From positions 1 to 45,487 of the forward strand of contig NZ_FNRA01000018.1 of the NCBI RefSeq assembly GCF_900107535.1: a stretch of 45,487 nt of DNA, given 5' to 3'. Below are positions 1-8,677 of the stretch, piece after piece (position 1 is the first letter of the stretch; each line of letters opens with the position of its first letter). This DNA is from Pedobacter hartonius. Lineage in GTDB: Bacteria; Bacteroidota; Bacteroidia; Sphingobacteriales; Sphingobacteriaceae. The position numbers and the translations under genes were made by a program. Below the pieces are notes generated by a model. That model worked only from the letters and a program-made list of their open reading frames with translations. It searched no databases and was not told the origin of the DNA.

Positions 1-242
1 TGGTCTTTGCCAAAAATTAGCGACATAACCTCTGTATTGACAAATATAATACTTGAAAAAAGATACTCCAAAATTTGCTTTTTATAATAGTATCTCGCTC
101 CCTACAAAGCGCATAAGTTTGACGTGCTAAAAGCTTCGGCAAACCTTAGCGGTTTCCATGCCCTGATGGCTCCTGAAAGGAGCGTCAGAGCTCAATACTT
201 CGCCGGGTTTTCCGGCTCCTTTTCCTTGGTCGGCTGCTCAGG
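1..242. other. Left edge, no gene seen
   Basis: No convincing reading frame is visible here. The stretch is AT-rich up to about position 110 and more GC-rich afterwards. It includes a small hairpin (GCTCC/GGAGC with a TGAAA loop, about 170-184). It lies downstream of the minus-strand winged-helix gene and probably belongs to the interior of the same mobile element, whose left end is outside the window. Confidence 0.4.
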
Positions 243-548
243 TCAACCGGGCGGCCAGTAGACCAGGCTGCCCCTGATCGGATGGTAGGATGGCTGGTAG
301 CGGATGTACCCAAATGCATCTAATTCTTTGATGCATTTGTGGTATGTGGCAATCGATGCGATCCGGCTATATACCATCAGCTTTTTGCGGGTAACGGCAA
401 AGGGGCTGGTAAATCCGCTATGTTGACAGCAGACAAAAAGTGCGGCAAACAGGCTGACATGGGTGGTCAGCATCCGGCTGTCTGCACCCATGCGTCTCAC
501 TAGTTTGCTGTAGTCAGCCATCTTGTTATGGATGCCTGTTTCTGTCAT
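243..548 (-). CDS. Small winged-helix-like mobile-element protein
   Basis: A protein of about 101 residues, starting at the ATG at 548 (MTETGIHNKM). The frame stays open further upstream, but that part overlaps the preceding HTH gene. At 548 the start overlaps that gene's stop in an ATGA arrangement, which indicates translational coupling. The C-terminal half (KLMVYSRIASIATYHKCIK, then ELDAFGYIRY and a beta-rich tail ending SLVYWPPG) looks like a winged helix with a recognition helix and wing. Similar small proteins are common beside excisionase-like HTH genes in Bacteroidota conjugative or integrative elements, where they are usually unnamed. The role is inferred to be DNA binding in element replication or excision control; no enzymatic motif is visible. 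Confidence 0.7.
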   Translation of the reverse strand: MTETGIHNKMADYSKLVRRMGADSRMLTTHVSLFAALFVCCQHSGFTSPFAVTRKKLMVYSRIASIATYHKCIKELDAFGYIRYQPSYHPIRGSLVYWPPG

Positions 549-808
549 TGGTTGCCTCCCTCTAATAGCCTGTTGATGTCTTCCAATTTGTAGTACATCA
601 TCCCGCCAACCTTTGTAAATCGCAACGTACCGTTGATGCGTAGATTTTGCAGCGTTCCCGGTGAGATGTTCAGCAGCTTGCGCACTTCGGCGCTCTTTAG
701 CCATTGCTTACTCTGCCTGTCTTCCGGTTTAATAAGCTGCCTGATTTCGGCCAGCATTTCGGTCTTTAATTGTCTTAAATCTTCCTTAGTGATGATCTCT
801 AGGTTCAT
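545..808 (-). CDS. HTH_17/excisionase-like DNA-binding protein
   Basis: An 87-residue protein. The N-terminal part (about 1-32) is an amphipathic, charged helix. Residues about 35-85 form a MerR/excisionase-like helix-turn-helix (SAEVRKLLNISPGTLQNLRI, then a wing with TLRFTKVGGMMYYKLEDI). This is the HTH_17 type found in Xis-like and regulatory proteins of Bacteroidota mobile elements. It is the second gene of a three-gene minus-strand set: the preceding HTH gene ends 18 nt upstream, and its stop overlaps the start of the downstream winged-helix gene. It probably regulates excision or transfer of the element. The DNA-binding fold is clear; the exact target is not. Confidence 0.82.
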   Translation of the reverse strand: MNLEIITKEDLRQLKTEMLAEIRQLIKPEDRQSKQWLKSAEVRKLLNISPGTLQNLRINGTLRFTKVGGMMYYKLEDINRLLEGGNQ

Positions 809-826
809 AGTTTTTCCCTCCTTAAA

Positions 827-1099
827 TTAATCGGTAATGTCTTTTTGCATGATTTTAAGCACTTCGCTTTTTTTGAAATACACACGCCTGTGCAGGCGCA
901 AAAAGGGCAGTCCCTTTTTCATCCAGTCCGTCAGGGTGACCAGTGATACGCCAAGCTCTGCCGACAGTTCCTGTTTGGACAATAGGCGTTCTTGCTGATC
1001 CTTGCTGGAACTGACACCTGTTTTGAAATGCTCTTGTAGTTCTGCCCTCAATGCATCCCGGATGCACTGGCTAAGGGCTTGTTCATTGATAATCTCCAT
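827..1099 (-). CDS. HTH_17/excisionase-like DNA-binding protein
   Basis: A 90-residue protein that leads the three-gene HTH operon. Residues about 40-88 carry the HTH_17 pattern (LSKQELSAELGVSLVTLTDW, then MKKGLPFLRLHRRVYFKKSE), in which an alpha-turn-alpha is followed by a wing and the conserved 'YFKKSEV' edge strand. It is a divergent paralogue of the next gene downstream. Paired HTH_17 genes are a hallmark of the control region of Bacteroidota integrative elements. Its role as an excision or transcription factor is inferred from the family. The gap to the next start is 18 nt, so the two are probably co-transcribed. Confidence 0.82.
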   Translation of the reverse strand: MEIINEQALSQCIRDALRAELQEHFKTGVSSSKDQQERLLSKQELSAELGVSLVTLTDWMKKGLPFLRLHRRVYFKKSEVLKIMQKDITD

Positions 1100-1278
1100 A
1101 GCCTTTGTTTTGGGACAAAGGAATGCTATGGAAATGATTTGCCTGTACCATAAAGATTTTTATGGTAACTTGGGGATGTTTAAATTAAGTTGATGTTAAA
1201 ACGCAAGATGCTTGATATCAGATTGATACAATTCTAAGGTATAAAAGATTTACTGATCGGATATGAGGACGTTTTTAC

Positions 1279-2028
1279 CTATCTTTTTTTAGTTTTGATT
1301 TCAAAAATCTTTTGATCCATTGGAACAAGGCGTGATCGCTCGCCAGGATTGTCCCTGTCTTTTGGAAAATAACTGCGTACACGTTCCATGTCTAGCACCT
1401 TCTTATCCACCCGAAAATACTTACATATTATCTTGACCCATACAATCGGGAATTTTGTAACCATCAGCTTTTCGTCCTTGATTTTGAGATCAATCAATTG
1501 GTTAAAAATGTCATAAACGGTCAATAGGTGACCCTTAGGGATATCTATATATTGTTTGGTTTCCAGCTTATTTGCTATCCTTAACTCTTCTTTCAAAAGC
1601 TCAATCTTTGATTGCTGATTCCTTATTTCCTCATACTGGTCTGCGATAATTTCAGGTAAGGTCTTTTGGGTATGCCACTGGTCAATCGAACGAAGATATT
1701 TTTGAAAATCTGTGAGTTTTTCCAGTATCTCCATATCCAGTGCATGACTGGAATTAAAAGGATTTTTATGCTCTAAAAAATTGATACGTCTAAGGACGAT
1801 CTGCCAAACAAAGGTAAAAAATTCCTCTTCGCCGTCTGGTTCCTTTCCTAGAAAATAAGCAAGGTGATATTGGTAAAAGGCGGGATATTCCGGTTCGGGT
1901 AGCGTAAATAGTTTTTTAATGAAGAGATTATCCTCGAAGCCATTTTTTAGCCCGATGATTGTACCTACATCGTAACGGTGTGGATTAAGGTTGTAGGCTT
2001 CGTGTGCTTTAAAATATTTGTTAGGCAT
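1279..2028 (-). CDS. Unknown mobile-element protein with central coiled coil
   Basis: A 249-residue soluble protein with no signal peptide or membrane segment. I do not recognise a named domain. The N-terminal 120 residues are aromatic-rich (for example EPEYPAFYQYHLAYFLGKEP). Residues about 128-155 form a heptad-like, charged helix (ADQYEEIRNQQSKIELLKEE) that predicts a coiled coil. The C-terminal part is basic. It lies between the HTH operon and the methyltransferase operon, on the opposite strand from the latter. Proteins of this appearance occur as conserved unknowns in Bacteroidota elements. The call as a real gene rests on length, an ATG start and plausible composition. Confidence 0.65.
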   Translation of the reverse strand: MPNKYFKAHEAYNLNPHRYDVGTIIGLKNGFEDNLFIKKLFTLPEPEYPAFYQYHLAYFLGKEPDGEEEFFTFVWQIVLRRINFLEHKNPFNSSHALDMEILEKLTDFQKYLRSIDQWHTQKTLPEIIADQYEEIRNQQSKIELLKEELRIANKLETKQYIDIPKGHLLTVYDIFNQLIDLKIKDEKLMVTKFPIVWVKIICKYFRVDKKVLDMERVRSYFPKDRDNPGERSRLVPMDQKIFEIKTKKR

Positions 2029-2391
2029 GGCTTTTAATATTAAGATCTGGTAGGAACGATAAAAAATTGCTTAATCAAATTTAATAATATTAGAAGCATG
2101 TTTAGAAAAACAGAACAATAGTGCCTTTAAAATACCAAAAAAAATAAACTTTAAATGGCTGGCTTTTCTATTGATAACGTAATGAATCTTAACAACCTAG
2201 TAATGAACGTCGATCCTTATTTGAAATGCCTTTAAAAATTTTATTCTTTTTAACCCGAGAAAATCGTTAATCTTGTTAGAAAAACAAACGAATTGCTCAA
2301 ATTAAACTACAACTTTTTAGAACTATATCTTGGTATTTAAATATTCTAAAAGTTTCCTTTTTTTTGCAATTTGATTCACATTATTTAAGAA
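2029..2391. promoter_or_regulatory. Divergent intergenic region before the methyltransferase operon
   Basis: An AT-rich stretch of about 360 bp between the minus-strand unknown gene and the plus-strand methyltransferase. No ORF of substance is seen. It must hold the promoters for both directions, but no exact TTG-N19-TAnnTTTG match was found. Poly-T tracts at about 2357-2366 lie close to the methyltransferase start. Confidence 0.4.
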
Positions 2392-5112
2392 ATGAATGCA
2401 GTTGAGATTGAAGAAGCTATTTCTTTGTTAGCAGAACAGCCATTTGTTGCTGCTGAATTTCCATATGCGTTCTTAGAAGCTTTTGGAAACAAAGCAACAA
2501 CGATTATACGACTCAAAACGGGTAATAATAATAAATCCGATGTTGAAGGTGGTGTTCTACAATATAATAATATCCATATTGCTGTTTGTGATATCGGCAA
2601 CGTCACAGAAACACTTTTTAAGCTGAAAGAAAGCCCCGCCACCACCAAGGCGAAGGTCAAATTTATTCTAGCCACAGACGGAAGCGAATTTCAGGCTGAA
2701 GATTTGAACAGTGGTGAAACCGTGGTCTGTGATTATTCAGCCTTTCATAATTACTTTGGATTCTTTCTATCTCTTGCTGGTATTAGCACTGTTAAGCAAA
2801 TCCGTGAAGACGCTTTTGATATAAAAGCTACAAGCCGACTAAACAAATTGTATATCGAGTTGTTAAGCAATAATCCTGAATGGGCAACGGCGGAACGCCG
2901 ACATGATATGAACCATTTTTTAGCACGTTTGATATTTTGTTTCTTTGCTGAAGATACGGATATATTCATAGAAGATGGTCTTTTCACCCAAACTGTTCAG
3001 CAGATGAGTAATCGTGATGCGTCCGATACGCATGAGATTATTAGCGAGATCTTTCGAACGATGGACATTAAAAAGGATGATCGCGCTGAGGGGAAAGTCA
3101 AAAATTGGGCTATTAAATTTCCGTATGTAAATGGACAATTATTTTCTGGATCGACTGAAACGCCGAAGTTTACCAAAATTGGGCGATCCTATTTGCTTCA
3201 TGTCGGTAAGCTGGACTGGAAAAAAGTCAATCCAGATATTTTCGGTTCGATGATTCAGGCTGTGGCAGATGAAGATGAACGTGGTGCATTAGGAATGCAC
3301 TATACATCTGTCCCTAATATACTTAAGGTTCTAAATCCATTATTCCTTGATGATCTTAAAATGCAATTGGAAGAAGCGGGGGATAATACGCGCAAGCTCC
3401 TGAACTTGCGTAAACGCATTTCGCGCATTCGCATTTTTGACCCAGCCTGTGGATCAGGCAATTTTCTAGTGATTGCCTATAAACAGATGCGAGAAATTGA
3501 GGCGGAGATCAATAGTCGCCGCGGCGAAGGTCACCTTGCCTCCGAAATTCCTCTTACTAATTTTAGGGGTATAGAACTTCGAGATTTTTCTTGCGAAATA
3601 GCACGCCTTGCCCTTATTATAGCTGAATACCAAAGCGATGTGATTTATCGAGGTCAGAAATTAGCTCTTGCTGAGTTTCTACCGCTTAATAAGGAAAACT
3701 GGATTGTTTGTGGAAATTCTCTACGAAGAGATTGGCTCAGCCTGATGGACGTAAAAGGCGCCGGCGTCAAACTTCACGCCGATGATCTTTTCTCCACTCC
3801 GCTTCATCAATCAGAAATCAACTTCGAAAACGAAAGAGGCGAAACCTACATTTGCGGCAATCCGCCTTATCTTGGAGCAAAAAAAAAATCTACAATACAA
3901 ACTGAAGATATGAATGCGGTGGGTTTAGGAAAAGCACAACTGCTTGATTATGTTTGTGCATTCATAATTAAAGGTTTAGAAGTCATTAAACATACTGAAT
4001 GCGGAATGGCATTAGTTGTAACAAGCTCCATTTGTCAAGGTGAGCAAGTGTCACTACTTTGGCCTGAAATTTTCAAAAAATCTAAATTGAATTTTGCTTA
4101 CCGTCCCTTTAAATGGGCAAACTCGGCAGCGAATAATGCTGGTGTTTGGTGTACAATTCTTGGTTTAGAAGCCCATGAAAAAAAAATAAAACGCCTTTTT
4201 TTTGATGGGCAGCTTAAACTTTGTGATAATATTGCTCCATATTTAATACCTGGGCCGGATATAATTTGCGAGCCTCGCAAGAAACCTATTTCTGATATTC
4301 GACAAATGCAAATGGGTAGTAACCCTGTTGATGGTAAAAGATTGGTACTTTCGGTAGAAGAATATAAAAAAATAATTAGTTCTGACCCACGAGCAAAAAA
4401 GTACCTTAAAAAATATGGAGGTACCGATGAAATTACGTCTGGAAATAATCGATGGTGTATATGGATTGAGGAAGATGAAGTTGAAGAGGCTCTGGCAATT
4501 CCATTGATAGCTGAAAGAGTTGAGGCCTGTCGCATATACAGGGAAACGGCTGGGCGGGATGCCAGAAAAGCAGCAAAACGTCCTTACGCTTTTTGTTATT
4601 CTACTTATAATGATTTACCATTTGTTAATGTAGGCAAAGTAATAGGCAATTCTACGAAATTTGTACCCGCTACTCTTCGCCCTAAAGGATTTGTATCAAG
4701 CGATGCAGCCTTTACTATTTACGGTACCCCGCTTGTGGAGTTTTCAATTATCGTATCAACCTTACATTGTGTCTGGGCAGAAACAATTGCTGGGCGTCTA
4801 GGTAATGGAACTAGGTATGGTAACACAACTGCCTATAATACCTTCCCTGTACCGCTCCTTACAGAAAAAAATAAAGAAGATTTAATTAACTGTGCCGAAG
4901 AAATTCTGATTGCAAGAGAACGGTACTTCCCAGCTACAATTGCCGACCTATATGATTCGGAAAGTATGCCAGAAGATTTGCGCCGCGCTCATGATAGGAA
5001 TGATGAAGTCATTGATCGCATCTATGTTGGCCGCAGGTTTAAAAATGACACTGAACGACTTGAAAAGCTCTTTGATCTTTACACCCAATTAACCTCTAAA
5101 AGAAAAGCTTAA
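2392..5112 (+). CDS. MmeI-like adenine-specific DNA methyltransferase
   Basis: A 906-residue class I SAM-dependent DNA methyltransferase with the layout of the MmeI family: N-terminal domain (about 1-140), helical spacer (about 160-300, with MNHFLARLIFCFFAEDTDIF), methyltransferase domain (about 300-560), and target-recognition and C-terminal parts. Visible motifs are GMHYTS (301-306, motif X), FDPACGSGNFLV (349-360, SAM binding), GIEL (393-396) and NPPY (490-493, catalytic motif of N6-adenine methylases). MmeI itself is also a nuclease through an N-terminal D..ExK site. Here the matching segment reads IHIAVCDIGN and I see no ExK, so cleavage is probably not done by this subunit. Its TAATG junction overlaps the helicase start by one base. 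It probably provides self-protection methylation and target recognition for the three-gene system. Confidence 0.9.
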   Translation: MNAVEIEEAISLLAEQPFVAAEFPYAFLEAFGNKATTIIRLKTGNNNKSDVEGGVLQYNNIHIAVCDIGNVTETLFKLKESPATTKAKVKFILATDGSEFQAEDLNSGETVVCDYSAFHNYFGFFLSLAGISTVKQIREDAFDIKATSRLNKLYIELLSNNPEWATAERRHDMNHFLARLIFCFFAEDTDIFIEDGLFTQTVQQMSNRDASDTHEIISEIFRTMDIKKDDRAEGKVKNWAIKFPYVNGQLFSGSTETPKFTKIGRSYLLHVGKLDWKKVNPDIFGSMIQAVADEDERGALGMHYTSVPNILKVLNPLFLDDLKMQLEEAGDNTRKLLNLRKRISRIRIFDPACGSGNFLVIAYKQMREIEAEINSRRGEGHLASEIPLTNFRGIELRDFSCEIARLALIIAEYQSDVIYRGQKLALAEFLPLNKENWIVCGNSLRRDWLSLMDVKGAGVKLHADDLFSTPLHQSEINFENERGETYICGNPPYLGAKKKSTIQTEDMNAVGLGKAQLLDYVCAFIIKGLEVIKHTECGMALVVTSSICQGEQVSLLWPEIFKKSKLNFAYRPFKWANSAANNAGVWCTILGLEAHEKKIKRLFFDGQLKLCDNIAPYLIPGPDIICEPRKKPISDIRQMQMGSNPVDGKRLVLSVEEYKKIISSDPRAKKYLKKYGGTDEITSGNNRWCIWIEEDEVEEALAIPLIAERVEACRIYRETAGRDARKAAKRPYAFCYSTYNDLPFVNVGKVIGNSTKFVPATLRPKGFVSSDAAFTIYGTPLVEFSIIVSTLHCVWAETIAGRLGNGTRYGNTTAYNTFPVPLLTEKNKEDLINCAEEILIARERYFPATIADLYDSESMPEDLRRAHDRNDEVIDRIYVGRRFKNDTERLEKLFDLYTQLTSKRKA

Positions 5113-7160
5113 TGAATGAAAAAAAAGCTATACCATCTGTTACTGTAAATTATAAAAGTACTAAGAGTTCGACCAAATCAAATGAACTTGGTATGCGACA
5201 AATGCAGGAACGTGCTTACGAAAAGCGAGGTGAACAATATTTATTAATTAAATCTCCTCCGGCTTCCGGAAAAAGCCGTGCTTTGATGTTCATCGCGCTT
5301 GATAAGTTGCGAAATCAAGGAATTAAGCAAGCAATTATAGCCGTACCTGAAAAGTCCATCGGCTCAAGCTTTGCTAATGAGTTGCTTACAGAATTCGGTT
5401 ACTATTACGATTGGAACGTGGAGCCAAAATGGAATCTTTGTAATGCACCTGGCGAGGATGGTAGCAAGGTCAATTCAGTTAAATCTTTTCTTAAAAGTGA
5501 AGATCAGGTACTAGTTTGCACACATTCGACCTTCCGTTTCGCGATAGAGAGATTTGGAGTTGAATTTTTTGACGACCGACTAATAGCTATTGATGAATTC
5601 CACCATGTTAGTGCAGATGAAGGTAATGTACTTGGTTCACAACTAAGGCAATTAGTTGCAAGGGATAAAACACATATAGTCGCTATGACGGGATCTTATT
5701 TTCGTGGAGATGCAAATCCTGTGCTAATACATGAGGACGAAGTCAAATTCGATACTGTTACTTATACATATTATGAGCAGCTAAATGGATACGAATATCT
5801 AAAAACACTGAATCTCGGGTATTATTTTTATAGCGGGGCATATGCTGACGAGATCTTAAATGTTCTAAATCCAAGTGAAAAAACTATTATACACATTCCG
5901 AATGTCAACTCCCGCGAAAGCATGGGTGATAAGATCAAAGAAGTTGAGCATATCATTGATGAGTTAGGAGATTGGCAAGGAATTGATCCTATAACAGGCT
6001 TTCATTTGGTTAAAACTCCCGAAGGTAAAATTTTGCGTATCGCTGATCTAGTAGATAATGATGCGAAGCGTAATAAAGTCTCCGCGGCGTTAAAACACCC
6101 AGAAGCAAAGAAGAATCGTGATTATGTTGATATTATAATCGCGCTTGGCATGGCTAAAGAAGGTTTTGATTGGATATGGTGTGAACATGCGCTAACAGTA
6201 GGTTATCGTTCAAGCCTAACTGAAATCGTACAGATTATTGGCCGTGCAACTCGCGACGCACCAAACAAGACCCATGCACGTTTCACAAATCTGATTGCTG
6301 AGCCAGATGCTTCAGAGGGGGCTGTTGCTGATGCAGTAAATGATACGCTTAAAGCCATTTCGGCTAGTTTGTTGATGGAACAGGTACTGGCGCCAAGATT
6401 CAATTTCACGCCGAAAAAACCACAAAACGGCCCAATCGAGGGATACGATTATGGTGAAGGCGGTTACAATCCGGACAAAGAAAATGTCGGATTCAATGAT
6501 CAAACTGGTCAATTCCAAATTGAAGTTAAAGGACTTTCGATGCCAAAAAGCCTTGATGCCCAGCGTATTTGCCAACAAGATTTAAATGAGGTTATTGCGG
6601 CATTTGCACAAGATAAACAAACGGTTGAACGCGGACTTTTTGACAAGGAAGTTGTACCACAAGAGCTGACGCAAATCAGAATGGGTAAAATAATCAAAGA
6701 TAAATATCCAGAACTAGATGAAGAGGATCTGGAAGCCGTAAGACAACATGCTATAGCTGCCTTAAATTTAACTCAAAAGGCAAAAGAAACACTCAATAGT
6801 GATGATGATCTAAGCACTCGTGGCAATACAGCATTAATTGATGGAATACGTAGATTCGCTATGGATGTCCGGGAACTTGATGTGGATTGGATTGATAGTA
6901 TCAACCCATTTAGTGAAGCTTATGCCATTTTATCCAAGGCAATGACAGAGCAAAGCCTAAAAACTATGGCGGAAGTAATTTCTGGTAAAAAACCCAATAT
7001 TTCATTAGAAGAAGCTCGTGAACTGGCCAAACGCGCTTTAAAGTTCAAGAAAGAACGAGGTAGACTGCCAGAAATCAAATCGATTGACCCCTGGGAACAA
7101 CGCATGGCTCAAGGCATTGCGTTTCTTTCCCGCATAAAATCTGAAGAAAGAAATGGCTAA
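5112..7160 (+). CDS. SF2 DEAD/DEAH-like helicase of the methyltransferase operon
   Basis: A 682-residue superfamily 2 helicase or translocase. Motifs seen: Walker A SPPASGKSR (48-56), DEFH box IAIDEFHHV (about 158-166), motif III TGSYFRG, motif V GMAKEGFDW (346-354) and motif VI QIIGRATRD (374-382). The roughly 290 residues after the motor are unassigned. The last 38 residues hold an FKKERGRLP segment (645-653) followed by a helix. A similar segment occurs near the N-terminus of the neighbouring nuclease and may be a docking element. The gene overlaps the methyltransferase by 1 nt and the nuclease by 8 nt, so the three proteins are almost surely co-translated. The likely role is ATP-driven DNA translocation in a restriction or anti-phage complex, inferred from context. 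Confidence 0.88.
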   Translation: MNEKKAIPSVTVNYKSTKSSTKSNELGMRQMQERAYEKRGEQYLLIKSPPASGKSRALMFIALDKLRNQGIKQAIIAVPEKSIGSSFANELLTEFGYYYDWNVEPKWNLCNAPGEDGSKVNSVKSFLKSEDQVLVCTHSTFRFAIERFGVEFFDDRLIAIDEFHHVSADEGNVLGSQLRQLVARDKTHIVAMTGSYFRGDANPVLIHEDEVKFDTVTYTYYEQLNGYEYLKTLNLGYYFYSGAYADEILNVLNPSEKTIIHIPNVNSRESMGDKIKEVEHIIDELGDWQGIDPITGFHLVKTPEGKILRIADLVDNDAKRNKVSAALKHPEAKKNRDYVDIIIALGMAKEGFDWIWCEHALTVGYRSSLTEIVQIIGRATRDAPNKTHARFTNLIAEPDASEGAVADAVNDTLKAISASLLMEQVLAPRFNFTPKKPQNGPIEGYDYGEGGYNPDKENVGFNDQTGQFQIEVKGLSMPKSLDAQRICQQDLNEVIAAFAQDKQTVERGLFDKEVVPQELTQIRMGKIIKDKYPELDEEDLEAVRQHAIAALNLTQKAKETLNSDDDLSTRGNTALIDGIRRFAMDVRELDVDWIDSINPFSEAYAILSKAMTEQSLKTMAEVISGKKPNISLEEARELAKRALKFKKERGRLPEIKSIDPWEQRMAQGIAFLSRIKSEERNG

Positions 7161-8364
7161 AAAAAAGATACTTACCGAGGAAGATGATGCACTTTTAGCA
7201 GAATTGGGTATTGAGGTCGAAAAAAAGGAGATTGCTAGTCACACTTCGCGTGAGGAGCGGATTATTACTGGTTTTCAAGAGATAGAAAAATTTGTAGAAG
7301 AAAAAGGGCGCTTACCACAACATGGTGAAGACGGAGATATTTTTGAAAGGCTTTATGCAGTTAGACTTGATCAAATCCGTAAACAAGAAGAATGCAGAAA
7401 TCTTTTGAAACACCTGGACTTTCATAATCTTTTAGAGGATGACTTTCAACAAATAATGGACACCCCAGATAATATAAATGATGATGAATTGCTAGCGCAA
7501 CTTGGGTTTGATGGAAATGAAGAAAATTCGATTACAAAGCTAAAACACGTAAAATCTAATGCAGAAAAAAAGGCTGCTGAAGAAATAGCCAACCGTACTA
7601 GCTGCGAAGATTTTGAGCAATTTAAACCACTATTTGAGGCTGTAAAAAATGATATTGATACCCAGTATAAGACCACTATTCGTTTTAGGAAAGATGCAGG
7701 TTTCACTAAAACGACGCTTAAAAAAGGACAATTCATTATAATAGGTGGTCAAATTGCATATATAGCAGAAATTGGAGATTCATTCAAAGCTCCCAATGGC
7801 GAAGATGATGCTCGTTTAAGGGTTATTTATGACAACCGCACTGAAAGTAATATTTTATTACGGTCTCTTATCCGCTCAATGTATAAAGATGAAACGAGTA
7901 GATTTATTACTGAACCTAATTCTGGACCTCTTTTCTCAAGTGAAAACAGCGAATATGACCTTGAAAGCGGGACAATATATGTACTTCGCAGTCTTTCCGA
8001 TTACCCTCTCGTTAGAGAAAATCGTAACGTTGTTCATAAAATTGGTGTGACTGGTGGGGATGTCAAAAAACGCATCGCAAATGCCAAATATGACGCTACC
8101 TTCCTTTTGGCTGATGTAGAAATTATTGCTACTTATAAACTGGCCAATATCAATCGCTCAAAACTTGAGAAAGTCATCCATAAGTTTTTCAGTGCAGCAA
8201 AACTAGATATTGAAATGAAGGATCGTTTTGGAAAGCTGGTAAAGGCACAAGAATGGTTTTTAGTACCACTATTTATTATTGACGAAATGGTGGGAAAAAT
8301 AAAGGATGGCACTATCACCGATTATTATTATGATCCCGCTTCTGTGGGACTGAATAAGTATTGA
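7153..8364 (+). CDS. GIY-YIG nuclease (T5orf172/MUG113 type) with unknown N-terminal region
   Basis: A 403-residue protein with a C-terminal GIY-YIG nuclease of the T5orf172/MUG113 subtype: GTIYVL (273-278), HKIGVT (295-300), Arg307 in DVKKRI, Glu339 in KLEKVIHKFF, and EWF (367-369). These match the Tyr, Arg and Glu of the family's active site. The N-terminal 270 residues contain two short acidic repeats (DDALLAELG at 11-19, DDELLAQLG at 110-118). They also contain an FVEEKGRLP helix region (47-55) that resembles the helicase tail. The start overlaps the helicase stop by 8 nt. It is the probable DNA-cutting subunit of the methyltransferase-helicase-nuclease operon. Nuclease identity is strong; target specificity is unknown. 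Confidence 0.87.
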   Translation: MAKKKILTEEDDALLAELGIEVEKKEIASHTSREERIITGFQEIEKFVEEKGRLPQHGEDGDIFERLYAVRLDQIRKQEECRNLLKHLDFHNLLEDDFQQIMDTPDNINDDELLAQLGFDGNEENSITKLKHVKSNAEKKAAEEIANRTSCEDFEQFKPLFEAVKNDIDTQYKTTIRFRKDAGFTKTTLKKGQFIIIGGQIAYIAEIGDSFKAPNGEDDARLRVIYDNRTESNILLRSLIRSMYKDETSRFITEPNSGPLFSSENSEYDLESGTIYVLRSLSDYPLVRENRNVVHKIGVTGGDVKKRIANAKYDATFLLADVEIIATYKLANINRSKLEKVIHKFFSAAKLDIEMKDRFGKLVKAQEWFLVPLFIIDEMVGKIKDGTITDYYYDPASVGLNKY

Positions 8365-8433
8365 ACAATACTTAGTAGCCTCTAAAGTTTAATGTTGATT
8401 TGTTTTTTTTCAGATAAATCAGTAGATTTAAGC

Positions 8434-8558
8434 ATAGCATTTGCAGCTAAAATATATTAAAAAAAAGGTGCGTTATTCGGGGAGTTCGAATTTCAAAGCC
8501 ACTCTAAGATATTGCAAACGTTGATTTTTACACTAGGTGTAAATCCCAGCGGGATCAC
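8434..8558 (+). repeat. Element right end with tRNA 3' tail (candidate att site 1)
   Basis: This 125-bp stretch aligns with 12495-12621. Shared blocks include ATAGCA-TTGCAGCTAAAA at the left, AAACG-TGATTTTT in the middle and AATCCCAGCGGGATCAC at the right. The last 17 bases (8542-8558) are identical to the 3' tail of tRNA-Lys(TTT) at the right edge of the window. A tRNA tail behind a conserved arm is what a tyrosine-integrase element leaves at its end. The tRNA target itself would lie left of the window. Confidence 0.75.
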
Positions 8559-8559
8559 G

Positions 8560-8587
8560 AAATGCCTCAATGCAAATTGGGGCATTT
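8560..8587 (+). terminator. Hairpin after tRNA tail 1
   Basis: A 12-bp stem (AAATGCCTCAAT / ATTGGGGCATTT, one G-U pair) with a GCAA loop, followed by T-rich sequence. It lies immediately behind the tRNA-tail fragment, where a tRNA transcript would end. It may also stop transcription from the nuclease gene. Confidence 0.7.
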
Positions 8588-8677
8588 TGCATTAAAAAAT
8601 ATTTGTATGTGATCCAGAATTGTCCAAGATAGAATTGAGGGGTAATATACTTCATCGAAATCTAAGAGCCCTCATAA

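Noticed and set aside
549..704. Upstream extension of the winged-helix gene
   Set aside because: It lies in another frame over the preceding HTH gene; the ATGA overlap at 548-545 marks the real start.
8535..8558. A complete tRNA gene at 8.5 kb
   Set aside because: Only the 3' tail is present. There is no D arm or anticodon arm, so it is an att-type fragment.
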